Assembly (NCBI RefSeq): GCF_020148105.1 | Contig: NZ_JAHLZE010000022.1 | Span: 1 to 64,000 of the forward strand | Length of the DNA stretch: 64,000 bases | Origin: Methanobrevibacter sp. TMH8 | Lineage (GTDB): Archaea; Methanobacteriota; Methanobacteria; Methanobacteriales; Methanobacteriaceae | Direction: 5' to 3' | In this document: positions 18,321 through 28,093 of the stretch, piece by piece | How the letters are laid out: each line of letters starts with the position of its first letter | Position numbering within the stretch: position 1 is the stretch's first letter | Program-made: the position numbers and the translations under genes | Notes under the pieces: generated by a model | Told to the model about the DNA's origin: nothing | Seen by the model: the letters and a program-made list of their open reading frames with translations, nothing else | Database searches by the model: none

Positions 18321-19643
18321 TTATCTGATTATTCCACCGAATCCTTTTAAAAGTTTTTCAACAGAGAGTACTGTTAATTTGTCGAAGGATTGGATTTCAA
18401 AAGTTAAACTAACAGAATTATCATCAATTTGATGACCAGTATATACATCAGTAACTTTAACATCAATTATATCATATATAACATCTTTTATAGCATTTTT
18501 GATAATTTCTTTATCAGAACTTTTTGGAAATATACAGCTAATAGAATGAGTTTTAATAGATTCATTATCTAACTTCCAATTAAGAAGATCTTCATCGTCT
18601 AAAATTCGGATGTTAGCTATTTTTAGTGTTTTTTCATTTTTTCCAGTTTGTAATGTAACAAAATCGGGGTTAAGATCTTTCAAAACTCCTATATGGACTT
18701 CTTCAGAATATATATGTTGAAGAGCAATTTTTTTCCCAATTGAATTCTTTAAAAAACTTATTTCATGGCTTTGGGAATCAATAGCTTTATCACTTCTACC
18801 AAGAGCACATTTAATATCATCCATATTTTTTGTAGCTTCAATAGCTATCTTAACAAAGTTTTCCTCATCATGGTTTGCTAAAACTTCTTTTAATTCTATT
18901 ACAGAATCAGAAAAAGCTTGCCTTACTTTTTCACCATTTTCATTTTCTATCTGTATTGAGTAAGTAAGAAATGGATTTTGAGAGACTATTCGTGAAATCA
19001 TATCTACCATAAGGTTATATATTGGACTTGCAAACTTTCTAGTATCTTTGATATTTATTCCAAGTTTTTTAATAGCTGACGCTGTTGAAATATATGAAAA
19101 ATGAGTTAGTACTTGAACAACAGCCATCATATTATCATGTTCTTCTGGAGTAGATTCGATAACTCTTACTTTGTGATTTTTTAAAAATTCCACCACTTTT
19201 GGATACCATTTACCCTCGATTTTTTGTTTTTCTCGAACTGGAGTTAAAACTACAACTTGTCCATTTAAATTTGTGGTTCTTGGACCGAAAACAGGGTGAG
19301 TTGGTATAAATTCAACATCTTTGTCTAAAAGTTCATCCATTAATTTACTTGGTTCCATTTTAACAGAAGTAACATCAAGAAGTAATGATCCTGGTTTCAT
19401 TGATTTAGCTATTTCTTTAATAACTTTATTTGTACTAGCTATGGGAACAGCTACTATAACAATATCTGAGGAAGATGCAGTCTTTTTATTATCACTGGAA
19501 TAGCTAACTTCAAGCTCTTGACTAACAGTATTTCCAATAGTTTGATCTCTTCCAGTTATTGTTATATCATAACCTTCTTTTTTTAGAAGACTTGTTAATG
19601 TCTTACCAAGTCCTCTTGTTCCTCCAATGATTCCAATTTTCAT
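18321..19643 (-). CDS. tyrA: Prephenate dehydrogenase
   Basis: This enzyme oxidises prephenate with NAD(P)+ to 4-hydroxyphenylpyruvate for tyrosine synthesis. Residues 1-160 form a Rossmann domain with G-I-I-G-G-T-R-G-L-G; T-H-P-V-F-G-P-R is the catalytic-histidine loop, followed by the helical dimerisation domain. The C-terminal about 170 residues form an extra domain with D-L-N-P-D-F-V and, at the end, an ACT-like or archaeal-specific regulatory part. I start at ATG 19643 because the Rossmann motif begins at once; an upstream in-frame extension of 20 residues is hydrophobic and unlikely. No clear ribosome binding site is present, but a TATA-like word about 40 bases upstream suggests a short leader. 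Confidence 0.88.
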   Translation of the reverse strand: MKIGIIGGTRGLGKTLTSLLKKEGYDITITGRDQTIGNTVSQELEVSYSSDNKKTASSSDIVIVAVPIASTNKVIKEIAKSMKPGSLLLDVTSVKMEPSKLMDELLDKDVEFIPTHPVFGPRTTNLNGQVVVLTPVREKQKIEGKWYPKVVEFLKNHKVRVIESTPEEHDNMMAVVQVLTHFSYISTASAIKKLGINIKDTRKFASPIYNLMVDMISRIVSQNPFLTYSIQIENENGEKVRQAFSDSVIELKEVLANHDEENFVKIAIEATKNMDDIKCALGRSDKAIDSQSHEISFLKNSIGKKIALQHIYSEEVHIGVLKDLNPDFVTLQTGKNEKTLKIANIRILDDEDLLNWKLDNESIKTHSISCIFPKSSDKEIIKNAIKDVIYDIIDVKVTDVYTGHQIDDNSVSLTFEIQSFDKLTVLSVEKLLKGFGGIIR

Positions 19644-19862
19644 TTTATCTAATTTATGGTTGATTTTAGTGTTATATATTAATATCATAAAAATTTCAAA
19701 CAATAATATGATTTATGATATATGCTCTTATTTTACTATAACTAAACATTAATTGAATATTAATTAAATATTATTAAAATAATTATTATTAAAATAGATA
19801 TTAAATTAAATATTATTAAAATAAATATTATAAAAATAGTAATTTTCTAAATCTGAATTATT

Positions 19863-20240
19863 CTAATAATAATTTTCGAATTCTTCAGGATTTATGCGTT
19901 TATAAGCTTTTTCAGCAATAAATCCTCCTATAAATCCTAATATTCCAGCTAATATACAAGTTACTATAAATCCAAGTACAAAATTCATAGGGTCAAATTG
20001 TATATTTTCAGCTATATATGTGGGAATATTTGGGGTTAAGATCATTCCTCCAAAGAAATTTAAAATCGCAAATAACAATGCAGCTATAACTCCTATTATG
20101 AAGCTTTTACTTTCTTTTTTAACCATGTAAGTTGATATGAATCCTATGAAAGCTATTACAAATATATTATCAAATAGGATGGTCAATAATCCTCCAAGAA
20201 TTAAACTGATAATTATTGAACTAGTTTCTCCGAATTCCAT
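19863..20240 (-). CDS. Small integral membrane protein, unknown function
   Basis: A 125-residue protein with four predicted transmembrane segments (about 8-22, 24-40, 47-65, 85-110), Gly-rich in the last (G-I-L-G-F-I-G-G-F-I-A). It resembles small membrane proteins of unknown function that are common in Methanobacteriales (DUF5518-like), but I cannot confirm the family. AAGGAG lies upstream of the ATG. There is no operon partner; it shares direction with tyrA and is about 220 bp from it. Confidence 0.65.
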   Translation of the reverse strand: MEFGETSSIIISLILGGLLTILFDNIFVIAFIGFISTYMVKKESKSFIIGVIAALLFAILNFFGGMILTPNIPTYIAENIQFDPMNFVLGFIVTCILAGILGFIGGFIAEKAYKRINPEEFENYY

Positions 20241-20797
20241 TTATAATTGCTCCTTAACATGATATTACTAAAACTTAGCTTTTTTATATTTCTTTCAATT
20301 AAACATATTTGACTAATTTTATATTATTTATATTAATATTTATATTATTATTCAATTATATTATTATCAAGTATGTTTTTATAAGATATTAATTTTTCCT
20401 TTCTAAATTCTTTATAAAATAATAAAATTATAATATATAAAATAAATTTGAAATAAAAATATTAAAATAAATTTGAAATAGAATAGTAAAATAAAGTAGT
20501 TAAAATGGAATTTAAATATTAAATTTAAATATAGAATATTAAATATAAAATTAAGATGTAAAAATAAAATTATATTAGATATGTAGTCAATAATTACTAT
20601 TATATATTTGTAGATTGGATTTAATATTAAAATATATTATAATTGAGATTGAATTTAATATTAGATTTAATATGGATTAATAAGATTAGTTAATTATGTG
20701 TTTATTCATTACTTGAATATTAAGTTTAAGTAAAAAATACTTATTATTTGTAGTCTATGCAATAAAACAAAAAAATTAAGAGTTATTTGGTGAATTG
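20241..20797. other. AT-rich spacer before pelA
   Basis: No gene is seen. It is divergent-promoter DNA between the membrane protein gene and pelA; no clear BRE/TATA pair stands out. Confidence 0.3.
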
Positions 20798-21859
20798 ATG
20801 AAAATTACTTTTCAAGATACAAAACAAGGAATCATGGAAATAGTTCCAGAAACTCTCGATGATTTGTGGCATATTTCTCATATAATCGAAGAAGGAGATG
20901 TTCTTTCCTCTAAAACTACTCGTAGAATACAAGATACTACTGGAGATAAGCTTCGAAGTGATAGGGGAGTGAAAAAAACTTTCTTTTTAGGTATTAAAGT
21001 AGATTCTGTTAGTTTTCACATGTTCACTGGGAAACTTCGTGCTACTGGATCAATTGTTTCTGGTCCTGAGGATATTGTTCCTCTTGGATCTCATCATACT
21101 CTTGAAGTGAAATTAAATATTCCTCTAAGGATAAAAAAAGAACGATGGTCTAGATATGTCTTGAATAGGATAAAACAAGCTGTTGCAGCTTCAAAAAAAC
21201 TTTCAGCTATTATAGTTTCCATTGAAGATGATGTAGCTGACCTTGGTTTGGTTCGTCAATTTGGAATTGAATATTATGGTCCTATTATAGGAAATATCTC
21301 TGGAAAAAGAATCATTGATAAAAATAGGCAGAAAAATGTCGATGAATTTTATCAAAAAGTAGCTGAAGCACTGTTAAAATTTGATGATCTCCAAAATATA
21401 GTTATTGCAGGTCCGGGATTTACTAAAAATAGTTTTCATGATTATTTAGAAGATAAACACAAAAATTTAGCTAAAATTTCCATTCTTGAAAGTACTGGTG
21501 CTGGTGGAAGAGTTGGAATTCAGGAAATACTAAAAAAAGGTGTTGTTGAAAAACTAAGCTCTGAAAATAGAATAGCTAAAGAAATATCTACTATTAATAA
21601 TGTTCTTGGTGAAATAGCTAAAGGCAGTAATATGGTTGTTTATGGAAAAGAAGAAACCATTGCTGGGGCAAATGCAGGAGCTATTGAAAAATTATTAATT
21701 TTAGATAAATTAGTAAGAATTAGGAATATTGAAAAAGTTATGAACTTAGTTGAAAATATGGGTGGAAAACTCATGGTTATTAGTAGTGAACATGATGGTG
21801 GAAAACAGCTAGAATCTTTAGGAGGTTTAGCTGCAATTTTAAGATACCCTATAAAATAA
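20798..21859 (+). CDS. pelA: Pelota (mRNA surveillance, ribosome rescue)
   Basis: An eRF1-like protein that recognises stalled ribosomes and, with ABCE1 (also in this window at 61061) and aEF1A, splits them. At 353 residues it is full length. The Sm-like N-domain spans about 1-125, with the conserved D-L-W-H-I-S region; the central eRF1-2 domain lacks the GGQ motif as expected; the C-terminal eRF1-3 domain has V-V-Y-G-K-E-E and the final G-L-A-A-I-L-R-Y-P. GGTGA (20789-20793) lies four bases before ATG 20798, so this start is preferred to the TTG three bases earlier. Confidence 0.95.
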   Translation: MKITFQDTKQGIMEIVPETLDDLWHISHIIEEGDVLSSKTTRRIQDTTGDKLRSDRGVKKTFFLGIKVDSVSFHMFTGKLRATGSIVSGPEDIVPLGSHHTLEVKLNIPLRIKKERWSRYVLNRIKQAVAASKKLSAIIVSIEDDVADLGLVRQFGIEYYGPIIGNISGKRIIDKNRQKNVDEFYQKVAEALLKFDDLQNIVIAGPGFTKNSFHDYLEDKHKNLAKISILESTGAGGRVGIQEILKKGVVEKLSSENRIAKEISTINNVLGEIAKGSNMVVYGKEETIAGANAGAIEKLLILDKLVRIRNIEKVMNLVENMGGKLMVISSEHDGGKQLESLGGLAAILRYPIK

Positions 21860-21884
21860 TCTTTTATTTTAGTTTTATTTTCAT

Positions 21885-22050
21885 TTCTATTTTTTAGTAA
21901 TATCTTTTAGTTCTATTTTTAGTTATATTTTTTAATTCTATTTTTTAGTAATATCTTTTAGTTCTATTTTTAGTTATATTTTTTAATTCTATTTTTTAGT
22001 AATATCTTTTAGTTCTATTTTTAGTTATATTTTTTAATTCTATTTTTTAG
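21885..22050. repeat. 51-bp tandem repeat, about 3 copies
   Basis: The word TAGTAATATCTTTTAGTTCT recurs at 21895, 21946 and 21997 with a period of exactly 51, within near-identical units. It follows pelA directly; the T-rich plus strand may also act as its terminator. The remaining spacer to 22527 shows no gene. Confidence 0.75.
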
Positions 22051-22527
22051 TTTTTAGTTTTATTTTTAGTTTTTCCTTTTTTAATCTAGTTTTTTAACTA
22101 TTTTTCATTTTTGAACTGTTCAAGATTATTTATTTTGTTTTCAAATTAAATCTTCTTATTTTTTTCTTATATATGATTATTTTTGCAATTGTTTATTCAA
22201 TTATTTAAGTAATTATTTACCAAATTATTTGTTATATTATAATTATTCGGATTTTTTACAAAAGATTATATATTAGTAAAATCTTATTTTAAATTTGAAT
22301 CAATTATAAGTTATAATATATAATTATAAATTGTGAATATGATGATTTAATAATTACATTAAATATTATGTTTTAATGTTGATTAGATATGTTATTAGAT
22401 ATGTTATTATAATATCATTTTTATAATATCATTTTTTCATCATAAAATTTTTCATCATAAAATAATTATATATTTATTTTAATAATGGATAATAATTATT
22501 AAATAAAAGATTGTAGGGATTAATCAA

Positions 22528-23487
22528 ATGAATTATCAGTATATACTAATACCATTTATAGCATCCTTAGTTCTAACATTTGTTTTAACAATTGTGTTTA
22601 GATTTTTAGGAGAAAAAGGATTTTTAGGAAACCTCTACACAAATGTTCGTGGAGGTACACCTCGTGCTTTAGGAATAGTTCCTTTTATATTACTTAGCCT
22701 ATTTTTTCCCACTGGATTTAATAATTTGATTCTTATAATTGGTATGTTTGCATTATTTGATGATTTAGTTGGAAGGCGAAAAATTAGAAATCTTTCTATT
22801 GAATGGGGGCAATTATCTCGTGGAATTGGAATGATAATGGTCATGATTATAGGTTTTCCTCTTGTAGGATATTCATCTATTTTAATTGCACTTTTTGTTC
22901 AACCAATTAATATTTCAGATATGCAACCCGGATCTACTTCTATGGTTGTAATTATAATGAGTACATTTACAATTTTAGCTATGATATTGTTAAATGTCGG
23001 TTCAATTGTATCAATACCAGGTTATTACGCAATTTATGCACCTTTACTCTTATTGCTTGTTTGTATTGGCTATTCTCCATTAGATTTCTCTGGAAAAATA
23101 ATGTTGGGGGAAGTCGGAAATCATTCCTTTGCAGTAGCTCTTGGGCTCTGTTTCTACATGTTAGGAGGATTTTTGGCAACTTTGATACTATTTATTGCTA
23201 CAACAGTTCTAATTGCTCTTATCAGAAAAAATAATTTAAAATTATTCTTTTCAAGAAAACTAAATCTAAAAAATCCAACATTTGGAGATTATTTTATGGA
23301 TATTCTAACCGGTGGAGGTTTAGGGGATGCTTTCAGAAGAGTAATATTGAAGAAAAAACAATATACAGTTACAAACTCATTTTTAATTGCATTAGGATTT
23401 AGACGTCTTTTATACAATCCATTTGCTCATAGAACTCAATTTACTCATAACAAATATCAAGTTGAGAGTGAACTAGTTAGGAAATAA
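22528..23487 (+). CDS. MraY/WecA-like polyprenyl-phosphate sugar-1-phosphate transferase
   Basis: A 319-residue membrane protein with nine to ten hydrophobic segments. The family signature appears as G-G-T-P-R-A-L-G in the first loop, F-D-D-L-V-G-R-R (the D-D motif) and L-G-E-V-G-N-H-S-F-A-V-A-L-G, which matches the metal-binding D-x-G-S/N-x-x-x-G block with Glu in place of Asp. Enzymes of this family load a sugar-1-phosphate onto a polyprenyl phosphate carrier. A role in pseudomurein or surface glycan synthesis is inferred; a MurG-like gene lies 860 bp downstream. The sequence is divergent, so the substrate is uncertain. AGGGA precedes the ATG. Confidence 0.65.
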   Translation: MNYQYILIPFIASLVLTFVLTIVFRFLGEKGFLGNLYTNVRGGTPRALGIVPFILLSLFFPTGFNNLILIIGMFALFDDLVGRRKIRNLSIEWGQLSRGIGMIMVMIIGFPLVGYSSILIALFVQPINISDMQPGSTSMVVIIMSTFTILAMILLNVGSIVSIPGYYAIYAPLLLLLVCIGYSPLDFSGKIMLGEVGNHSFAVALGLCFYMLGGFLATLILFIATTVLIALIRKNNLKLFFSRKLNLKNPTFGDYFMDILTGGGLGDAFRRVILKKKQYTVTNSFLIALGFRRLLYNPFAHRTQFTHNKYQVESELVRK

Positions 23488-23777
23488 TTAGTAGTAAAAT
23501 AATTAGTAAATTAGTAATAAAATAATTAGTAATATAGTACTATTACTTTTATTCAGTTTTTTATTTTTTATATATTCAATTTTATATCATAATTTCAACT
23601 TTGATATCAATAAATTATCAATAAATTTATTAGTTTTTATTTACAAAACAATAATGATATAAATTTAAGGAAGTATTGTTTTATAAGATTTTTATTATTA
23701 AAATGATTTTTTATTGTGTTTATTGTGCAAAATAATTATTTAAAAGTCATTATACAAGATTTATTGGAGGAAATTTA

Positions 23778-24326
23778 ATGAAAGATGTTTTTGAAGCTAT
23801 AAATAGTCGTAGAAGTGTTAGATCATATAAAAAAGAACAATTGAAAGATGAAGAACTTGAAAAGATATTAAATGCTGGAATTATGGCTCCTACTGCAAGA
23901 GGTGAACAACCTTGGCATTTTACTGTTGTTCAAAATAAAGAACTTCTTAATGAGATAAATGAAATTTCTTTAAAAAACATGGCTAACTCTGGAGATAAAT
24001 TTTTAGAAGCTATAGGTAAAAGTGGTAGAAACATACTTCACAATGCTCCTACTGTTCTTTTTGTTTCAGGTAGGGAAGATGGAGACTATATCTGGACTGA
24101 TTGTAGTGCAGCTATTGAAAATATGTTACTTGCAGCAGAAGGACTTGATATTGGATCTTGTTGGATAGGTTTAGTTAGAGCATATTTCAAAGATCCTAAT
24201 TGCAAAACTAAACTTGAACTTCCAGAAGGTTATATTCCATTATATGGTGTAACTTTAGGATATAAAGCTGAAAATAATCAAGGTAACTCAAATAGAAATA
24301 AAGATGTTATCAATTGGGTTAAATAA
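23778..24326 (+). CDS. Nitroreductase-family FMN oxidoreductase
   Basis: A 182-residue FMN-dependent reductase. The FMN phosphate-binding motif R-R-S-V-R-S-Y is at residues 11-17, A-P-T-A-R-G-E-Q-P-W-H-F at about 32-43, and the W-I-G-L-V-R turn near 130. Members act as homodimers and reduce nitro compounds, quinones or flavins; the natural substrate here is unknown. GGAGG lies upstream of the ATG. The MurG-like gene follows after 18 bases, so the two are probably co-transcribed, though a functional tie is not obvious. Confidence 0.9.
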   Translation: MKDVFEAINSRRSVRSYKKEQLKDEELEKILNAGIMAPTARGEQPWHFTVVQNKELLNEINEISLKNMANSGDKFLEAIGKSGRNILHNAPTVLFVSGREDGDYIWTDCSAAIENMLLAAEGLDIGSCWIGLVRAYFKDPNCKTKLELPEGYIPLYGVTLGYKAENNQGNSNRNKDVINWVK

Positions 24327-24344
24327 ATTCTAAAATAGATTAAC

Positions 24345-25427
24345 ATGAAAGCATTACTTGTTATCACTGGAAGAGGGATGGGAGGAGATGCAGCTATTGC
24401 ATTGAATATAGCTCGTGCACTTGAAGAAAAAGGAGTTCAATGTGAACTTGCTCTTGATCATAATGCTCCAGGAATTCTATTTAAAAATAATGGTTATTCT
24501 TGGCATAAAATTTCAGTTCCTCAAGCAGGAGGCCATGCAGCTACTAGATCAGCTACAGCTAAAGCAGGGCTTCGAACTTTAAAAGCAGCACTTGAAACAA
24601 GAAAGTTGATAAAAAAACTCAAAGTTGATGTTGTTGTTGGAATTATTGGTGGTGGAGCAGTTGTTGGATGTATAGCTGCTAAATTAGCTAGAATTCCTGC
24701 TGTTGGGGTTGTTAGTACTCCTACTGATACTAAAGTTTGTACTAAGTTAAATACTTCCATAGTTTTTCCAGAAGTTAAATTGTATAGAGAAGAAACTTTG
24801 CCAGAAAATGTAAAAAAATCTTTTTTCCCATTAGATCCAGAAATTACAAAAGGAAATAGAGATATTGCATTGGAAAAAATAAAAGAAATAGATAAAAAAG
24901 GTCTTTTTGATAAAAATAAACAAAGTATTTTATTTTCCTCTGGTTCATCTTTGTTTGAAACTATGGTAAGGGGATTAGCTAATGCAACTACTCCTGAATA
25001 TAATTTAAATAAAAACTATAATTTGTTTCTTGTAGGTATTCCTCTAGAAGAAGAATATCTAGATTTGATTGATCAAAATAAAATAATCAATTTAGGTTAT
25101 ATTGATTGGATAAAAGATCTTTATGATTTGATTGACTTAGCTGTTTTAACTGATGATGGTATGATGGTTCAAGAAGCTCTTGGATGTGAACTTCCAGTAA
25201 TAGCTCTTACTCGTGTTAAATATGGCCGATATCATAATATGGCAGGAATTTTCCCAGGAGCTGTAATTGAAGCTAATATTGAAGATTTAAACAGCAAAAT
25301 TGAAGAATCTTTAATTAATTTAGATGAAATTAAAGCTAAATCTAAAGATTATAGTAAAGAAATCCTTTTAGCTAGTGAAAATATAGCTAATATTATTATT
25401 TATGAAGCTAATAAAAAGAAAAAATAA
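24345..25427 (+). CDS. MurG-like GT28 glycosyltransferase
   Basis: A 360-residue GT-B fold protein. The N-terminal half has the acceptor-side pattern G-R-G-M-G-G-D-A-A-I-A and D-V-V-V-G-I-I-G-G-G-A-V-V-G; the C-terminal half has the nucleotide-sugar region D-L-A-V-L-T-D-D-G-M-M-V-Q-E-A-L-G, matching the MurG E-A-L motif. MurG-like enzymes in Methanobacteriales are thought to add an amino sugar to the lipid-linked pseudomurein precursor; that role is inferred from the family and from the nearby MraY-like gene. No clear ribosome binding site precedes the ATG; coupling to the nitroreductase gene, 18 bases upstream, may be used. Confidence 0.75.
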   Translation: MKALLVITGRGMGGDAAIALNIARALEEKGVQCELALDHNAPGILFKNNGYSWHKISVPQAGGHAATRSATAKAGLRTLKAALETRKLIKKLKVDVVVGIIGGGAVVGCIAAKLARIPAVGVVSTPTDTKVCTKLNTSIVFPEVKLYREETLPENVKKSFFPLDPEITKGNRDIALEKIKEIDKKGLFDKNKQSILFSSGSSLFETMVRGLANATTPEYNLNKNYNLFLVGIPLEEEYLDLIDQNKIINLGYIDWIKDLYDLIDLAVLTDDGMMVQEALGCELPVIALTRVKYGRYHNMAGIFPGAVIEANIEDLNSKIEESLINLDEIKAKSKDYSKEILLASENIANIIIYEANKKKK

Positions 25428-25522
25428 TGGATTTAGCTTCTTTATTTATTTTTCATTTATTCTTTATTTATTCTTTACTTATTATTTATTTATTCTTTAA
25501 TTATTCTTTATTTATTTTCAGA

Positions 25523-26146
25523 TTACTTATTTTTTAACTCTTCTTCATAACAGGGGATACAGAGCTTTTTATCTTTATATTCATTTTTATCTTTATATTC
25601 TTTTATTCTATGTTCTGCAGTTAGTTCTCCACAGTTATCACAGATTATTGACTTGTAAATATTTGCTTTTTCAATTGGTGCAATTTCAACTTCTTTAATA
25701 GAAAATATTTCCTCATTAGGCATATTTATAATATAATCACAGACTTCTTTTGTAATTATTTTCAGTTGCTCTTTTTCCTGTGAACTTATAGTATTATTTC
25801 TTTCCTTTTCTTTAAGTTCACCAAATTTTGGGTTTATTTTCATTGGATTAAATGAGTTTTTCATAGCTAATCTAATAGCTTTATCTTTATCTCTTGCAAT
25901 GATAGTATAAACTCCTTTTCCATAATCATTAAAGATCAAATTTCCTTTTCCAAAGGTACAACTTAAAACAACTTGGATAGAGTCTACTGCACAACTATCA
26001 TTTTCAACAATAGCTAATATTTCTTCATCTTCTGATGGATCAATGTTCAATTCTTCAACAGCTATTTTTGCAGCTTTATAACCGATAGCTGAACCAGGAC
26101 ATACATGCCCATGAAACTCTGTAACTTCATCAAAGGTTTTAATCAT
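25523..26146 (-). CDS. FmdE/FwdE-like protein with C-terminal zinc finger
   Basis: A 207-residue protein of the formylmethanofuran dehydrogenase subunit E family. The N-terminal FmdE domain has F-H-G-H-V-C-P-G-S-A-I-G-Y and N-D-S-C-A-V-D-S-I-Q with the conserved His and Cys residues; the C-terminal zinc-ribbon has C-D-N-C-G and C-I-P-C. Subunit E is not part of the catalytic core and its exact job is unsettled; it may handle metal or cofactor for the tungsten or molybdenum enzyme that captures CO2 in methanogenesis. No other fwd genes are adjacent. GAGGA precedes the ATG. Confidence 0.85.
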   Translation of the reverse strand: MIKTFDEVTEFHGHVCPGSAIGYKAAKIAVEELNIDPSEDEEILAIVENDSCAVDSIQVVLSCTFGKGNLIFNDYGKGVYTIIARDKDKAIRLAMKNSFNPMKINPKFGELKEKERNNTISSQEKEQLKIITKEVCDYIINMPNEEIFSIKEVEIAPIEKANIYKSIICDNCGELTAEHRIKEYKDKNEYKDKKLCIPCYEEELKNK

Positions 26147-26275
26147 ATTTTTATCCTCTTATTGGATTTTTTATAATTATCTGTTTATAATTCTCTGGTA
26201 TAATTTTCAGTTTTTATGTATAGTATTTTTTATGTATGCTATATTTAATATTGATAGTATTAATTATTTTAAATT

Positions 26276-27634
26276 CTAAATATATTTCATAATTTGGAAG
26301 AAAACATCAGTAGAAGGATGTACTTCAACAAATTCATCGAAATTTGATATATTTTCTCCAGTTCTCATTAAATATGAAATATAAGCTATATCACTTATGG
26401 ATGAAGGAGAAATTGCTGTTATTGATTCTAATAAATTTGTTTGAGAATCAAATGAAGCTTTTGTAATTCCTGTATCTTTTGTTAAAACTTTCCAAAATCC
26501 TCCAGGACCTGCTGAACCTGGTGATGAAATATCTATTGTTTCTTTATTTTCATTAATAATTTTATCATTATCTTTATTTTTATTACCATCTTTATTTTTA
26601 TCGAAATTTGTCTTATTTGCAAAACTAACATCCATTTCTAATTGGATTGACTGTGGAATAGTATTATATTCTATTTTATTAAGATAACCTGCCATATTTC
26701 TTGCAGCTAAAATTCCTTCCATTCTAGCTACAGGAGTTAGATTTATTCCTCCAGTAACATCTCCAGCTGCATAAATATTCTGGTTACTTGTTTGCATTAA
26801 ATCATTTACTTTAATAGCTCCTCTATTATCAAAATCATCATCTTGAAGAATTTTTCTAGCTATTTCAGAATTAGGGCTTCTACCAGTAGCTATAAAGGTG
26901 TTTCCTTTAAATTCTTTAGTTTCTCCATTATTTTCAACTATTATTTTATTTTTCTGAATTTCTTTAGTATCTGTGTTTTCATAGATATTTACATTTTTAA
27001 GTAGGTTTTTTACAATATAATCTTTAATTTCAGGATCCAATTCACTTAAAAAATTTGATCTAGCTATTATATTAACTTCACTTCCAAAAGAAGAATATAT
27101 ATTTGAAATTTCAGCAGCTATTACACTTCCGCCCATTATATTAAGTTTTTCAGGAACTTTTTTGAGCTTTAAAATATCTTCATTTGTTAAACCATATTTT
27201 TTACCCGGAATATTTGGAATAAAAGGGTTTCCTCCAGTGGCTATCAATAAATTTTCCCATTCCCATGTTTCTCCACCAACTGAAACTTCATTTTCTGTCA
27301 ATTGAGCTTTACCATAAATAATTTCATTATTTAGAGATGTATTTTCTTCATAATCAATTTCATGTATTACTTTTTGTGTTTTGATTATTTTATTTACAAT
27401 TTCTTCATAGGAAATTTCAATATCTCCAGAAATAAGACCTAACTTTTCATACTGCCTTTTATTATTTAAAAACCTAGCTATATCATTTAATGCACATATA
27501 ACCATGCATCCCTTATTTAGACAAGTTCCACCAAGGTCATTTTTTTCTATAAGTAGAGTTTCTTCACCTAGTTTTCCAAGTTCTATCCCAGCTAGTCTTC
27601 CTGCAGGTCCAGCTCCTATTATAATATTTTTCAT
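26276..27634 (-). CDS. Dihydrolipoamide dehydrogenase-like flavoprotein with altered active-site motifs
   Basis: A 452-residue FAD/NAD(P) oxidoreductase. The FAD motif G-A-G-P-A-G at the N-terminus, the redox pair C-L-N-K-G-C (about 39-44), the A-T-G-G-N-P and A-T-G-R-S-P blocks and the A-A-G-D-V-T-G-G FAD block are present. The usual C-x4-C-P-S-K reads C-M-V-I-C-A here, losing the Pro-Ser-Lys and gaining a third Cys. The C-terminal dimer motif reads V-H-P-S-T-D instead of H-x-H-P-T-x-x-E. An Asn/Lys/Asp-rich insertion lies near 345-370. Methanogens lack the pyruvate dehydrogenase complex, so the substrate is probably another disulfide; this is inference. GGGGT lies seven bases before ATG 27634. 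Confidence 0.8.
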   Translation of the reverse strand: MKNIIIGAGPAGRLAGIELGKLGEETLLIEKNDLGGTCLNKGCMVICALNDIARFLNNKRQYEKLGLISGDIEISYEEIVNKIIKTQKVIHEIDYEENTSLNNEIIYGKAQLTENEVSVGGETWEWENLLIATGGNPFIPNIPGKKYGLTNEDILKLKKVPEKLNIMGGSVIAAEISNIYSSFGSEVNIIARSNFLSELDPEIKDYIVKNLLKNVNIYENTDTKEIQKNKIIVENNGETKEFKGNTFIATGRSPNSEIARKILQDDDFDNRGAIKVNDLMQTSNQNIYAAGDVTGGINLTPVARMEGILAARNMAGYLNKIEYNTIPQSIQLEMDVSFANKTNFDKNKDGNKNKDNDKIINENKETIDISSPGSAGPGGFWKVLTKDTGITKASFDSQTNLLESITAISPSSISDIAYISYLMRTGENISNFDEFVEVHPSTDVFFQIMKYI

Positions 27635-28093
27635 CAAATTTACCCCTTTATTTTTATTTCATTTTTTATATAATTATAATTAATTTTAATATTATAATAT
27701 AATTTTAATATGATTATAAATAATAAAAAGCATATTAATATTTGATTATTTATAAAAATTTTTTATTTTTATAGAATTTTTATAGATTTAAAAATCTTGA
27801 TTTTTTATTATTTATCAATATGATTACATAATTTTATATAATTTGAATTTCAATATTTAATTAATATAAATTATTATAATTATTATCATGATTTTGTTTT
27901 AGATAAATTGTAGATAACTTATTATATAATATCTATTTGATATATTGTATAATATTTATTAGATTTTATAGTATTTACAATTAATTATCTATTATTATAT
28001 GATATTATCTAATTAATACTAAATTGAAGTATTAATAATTATAATTATAAATGATTATCATGTTATTATGAATATTAATTAGGAGAGATGACT
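27635..28093. other. Divergent AT-rich spacer
   Basis: No gene is seen. It should hold the promoters of the flavoprotein gene and of hypC; several TATA-like words near 28030-28060 precede hypC. Confidence 0.3.

Noticed and set aside
19644-19703. Hydrophobic N-terminal extension of prephenate dehydrogenase
   Set aside because: The Rossmann motif starts at the Met encoded at 19643; a membrane-like extension does not fit this cytosolic enzyme.
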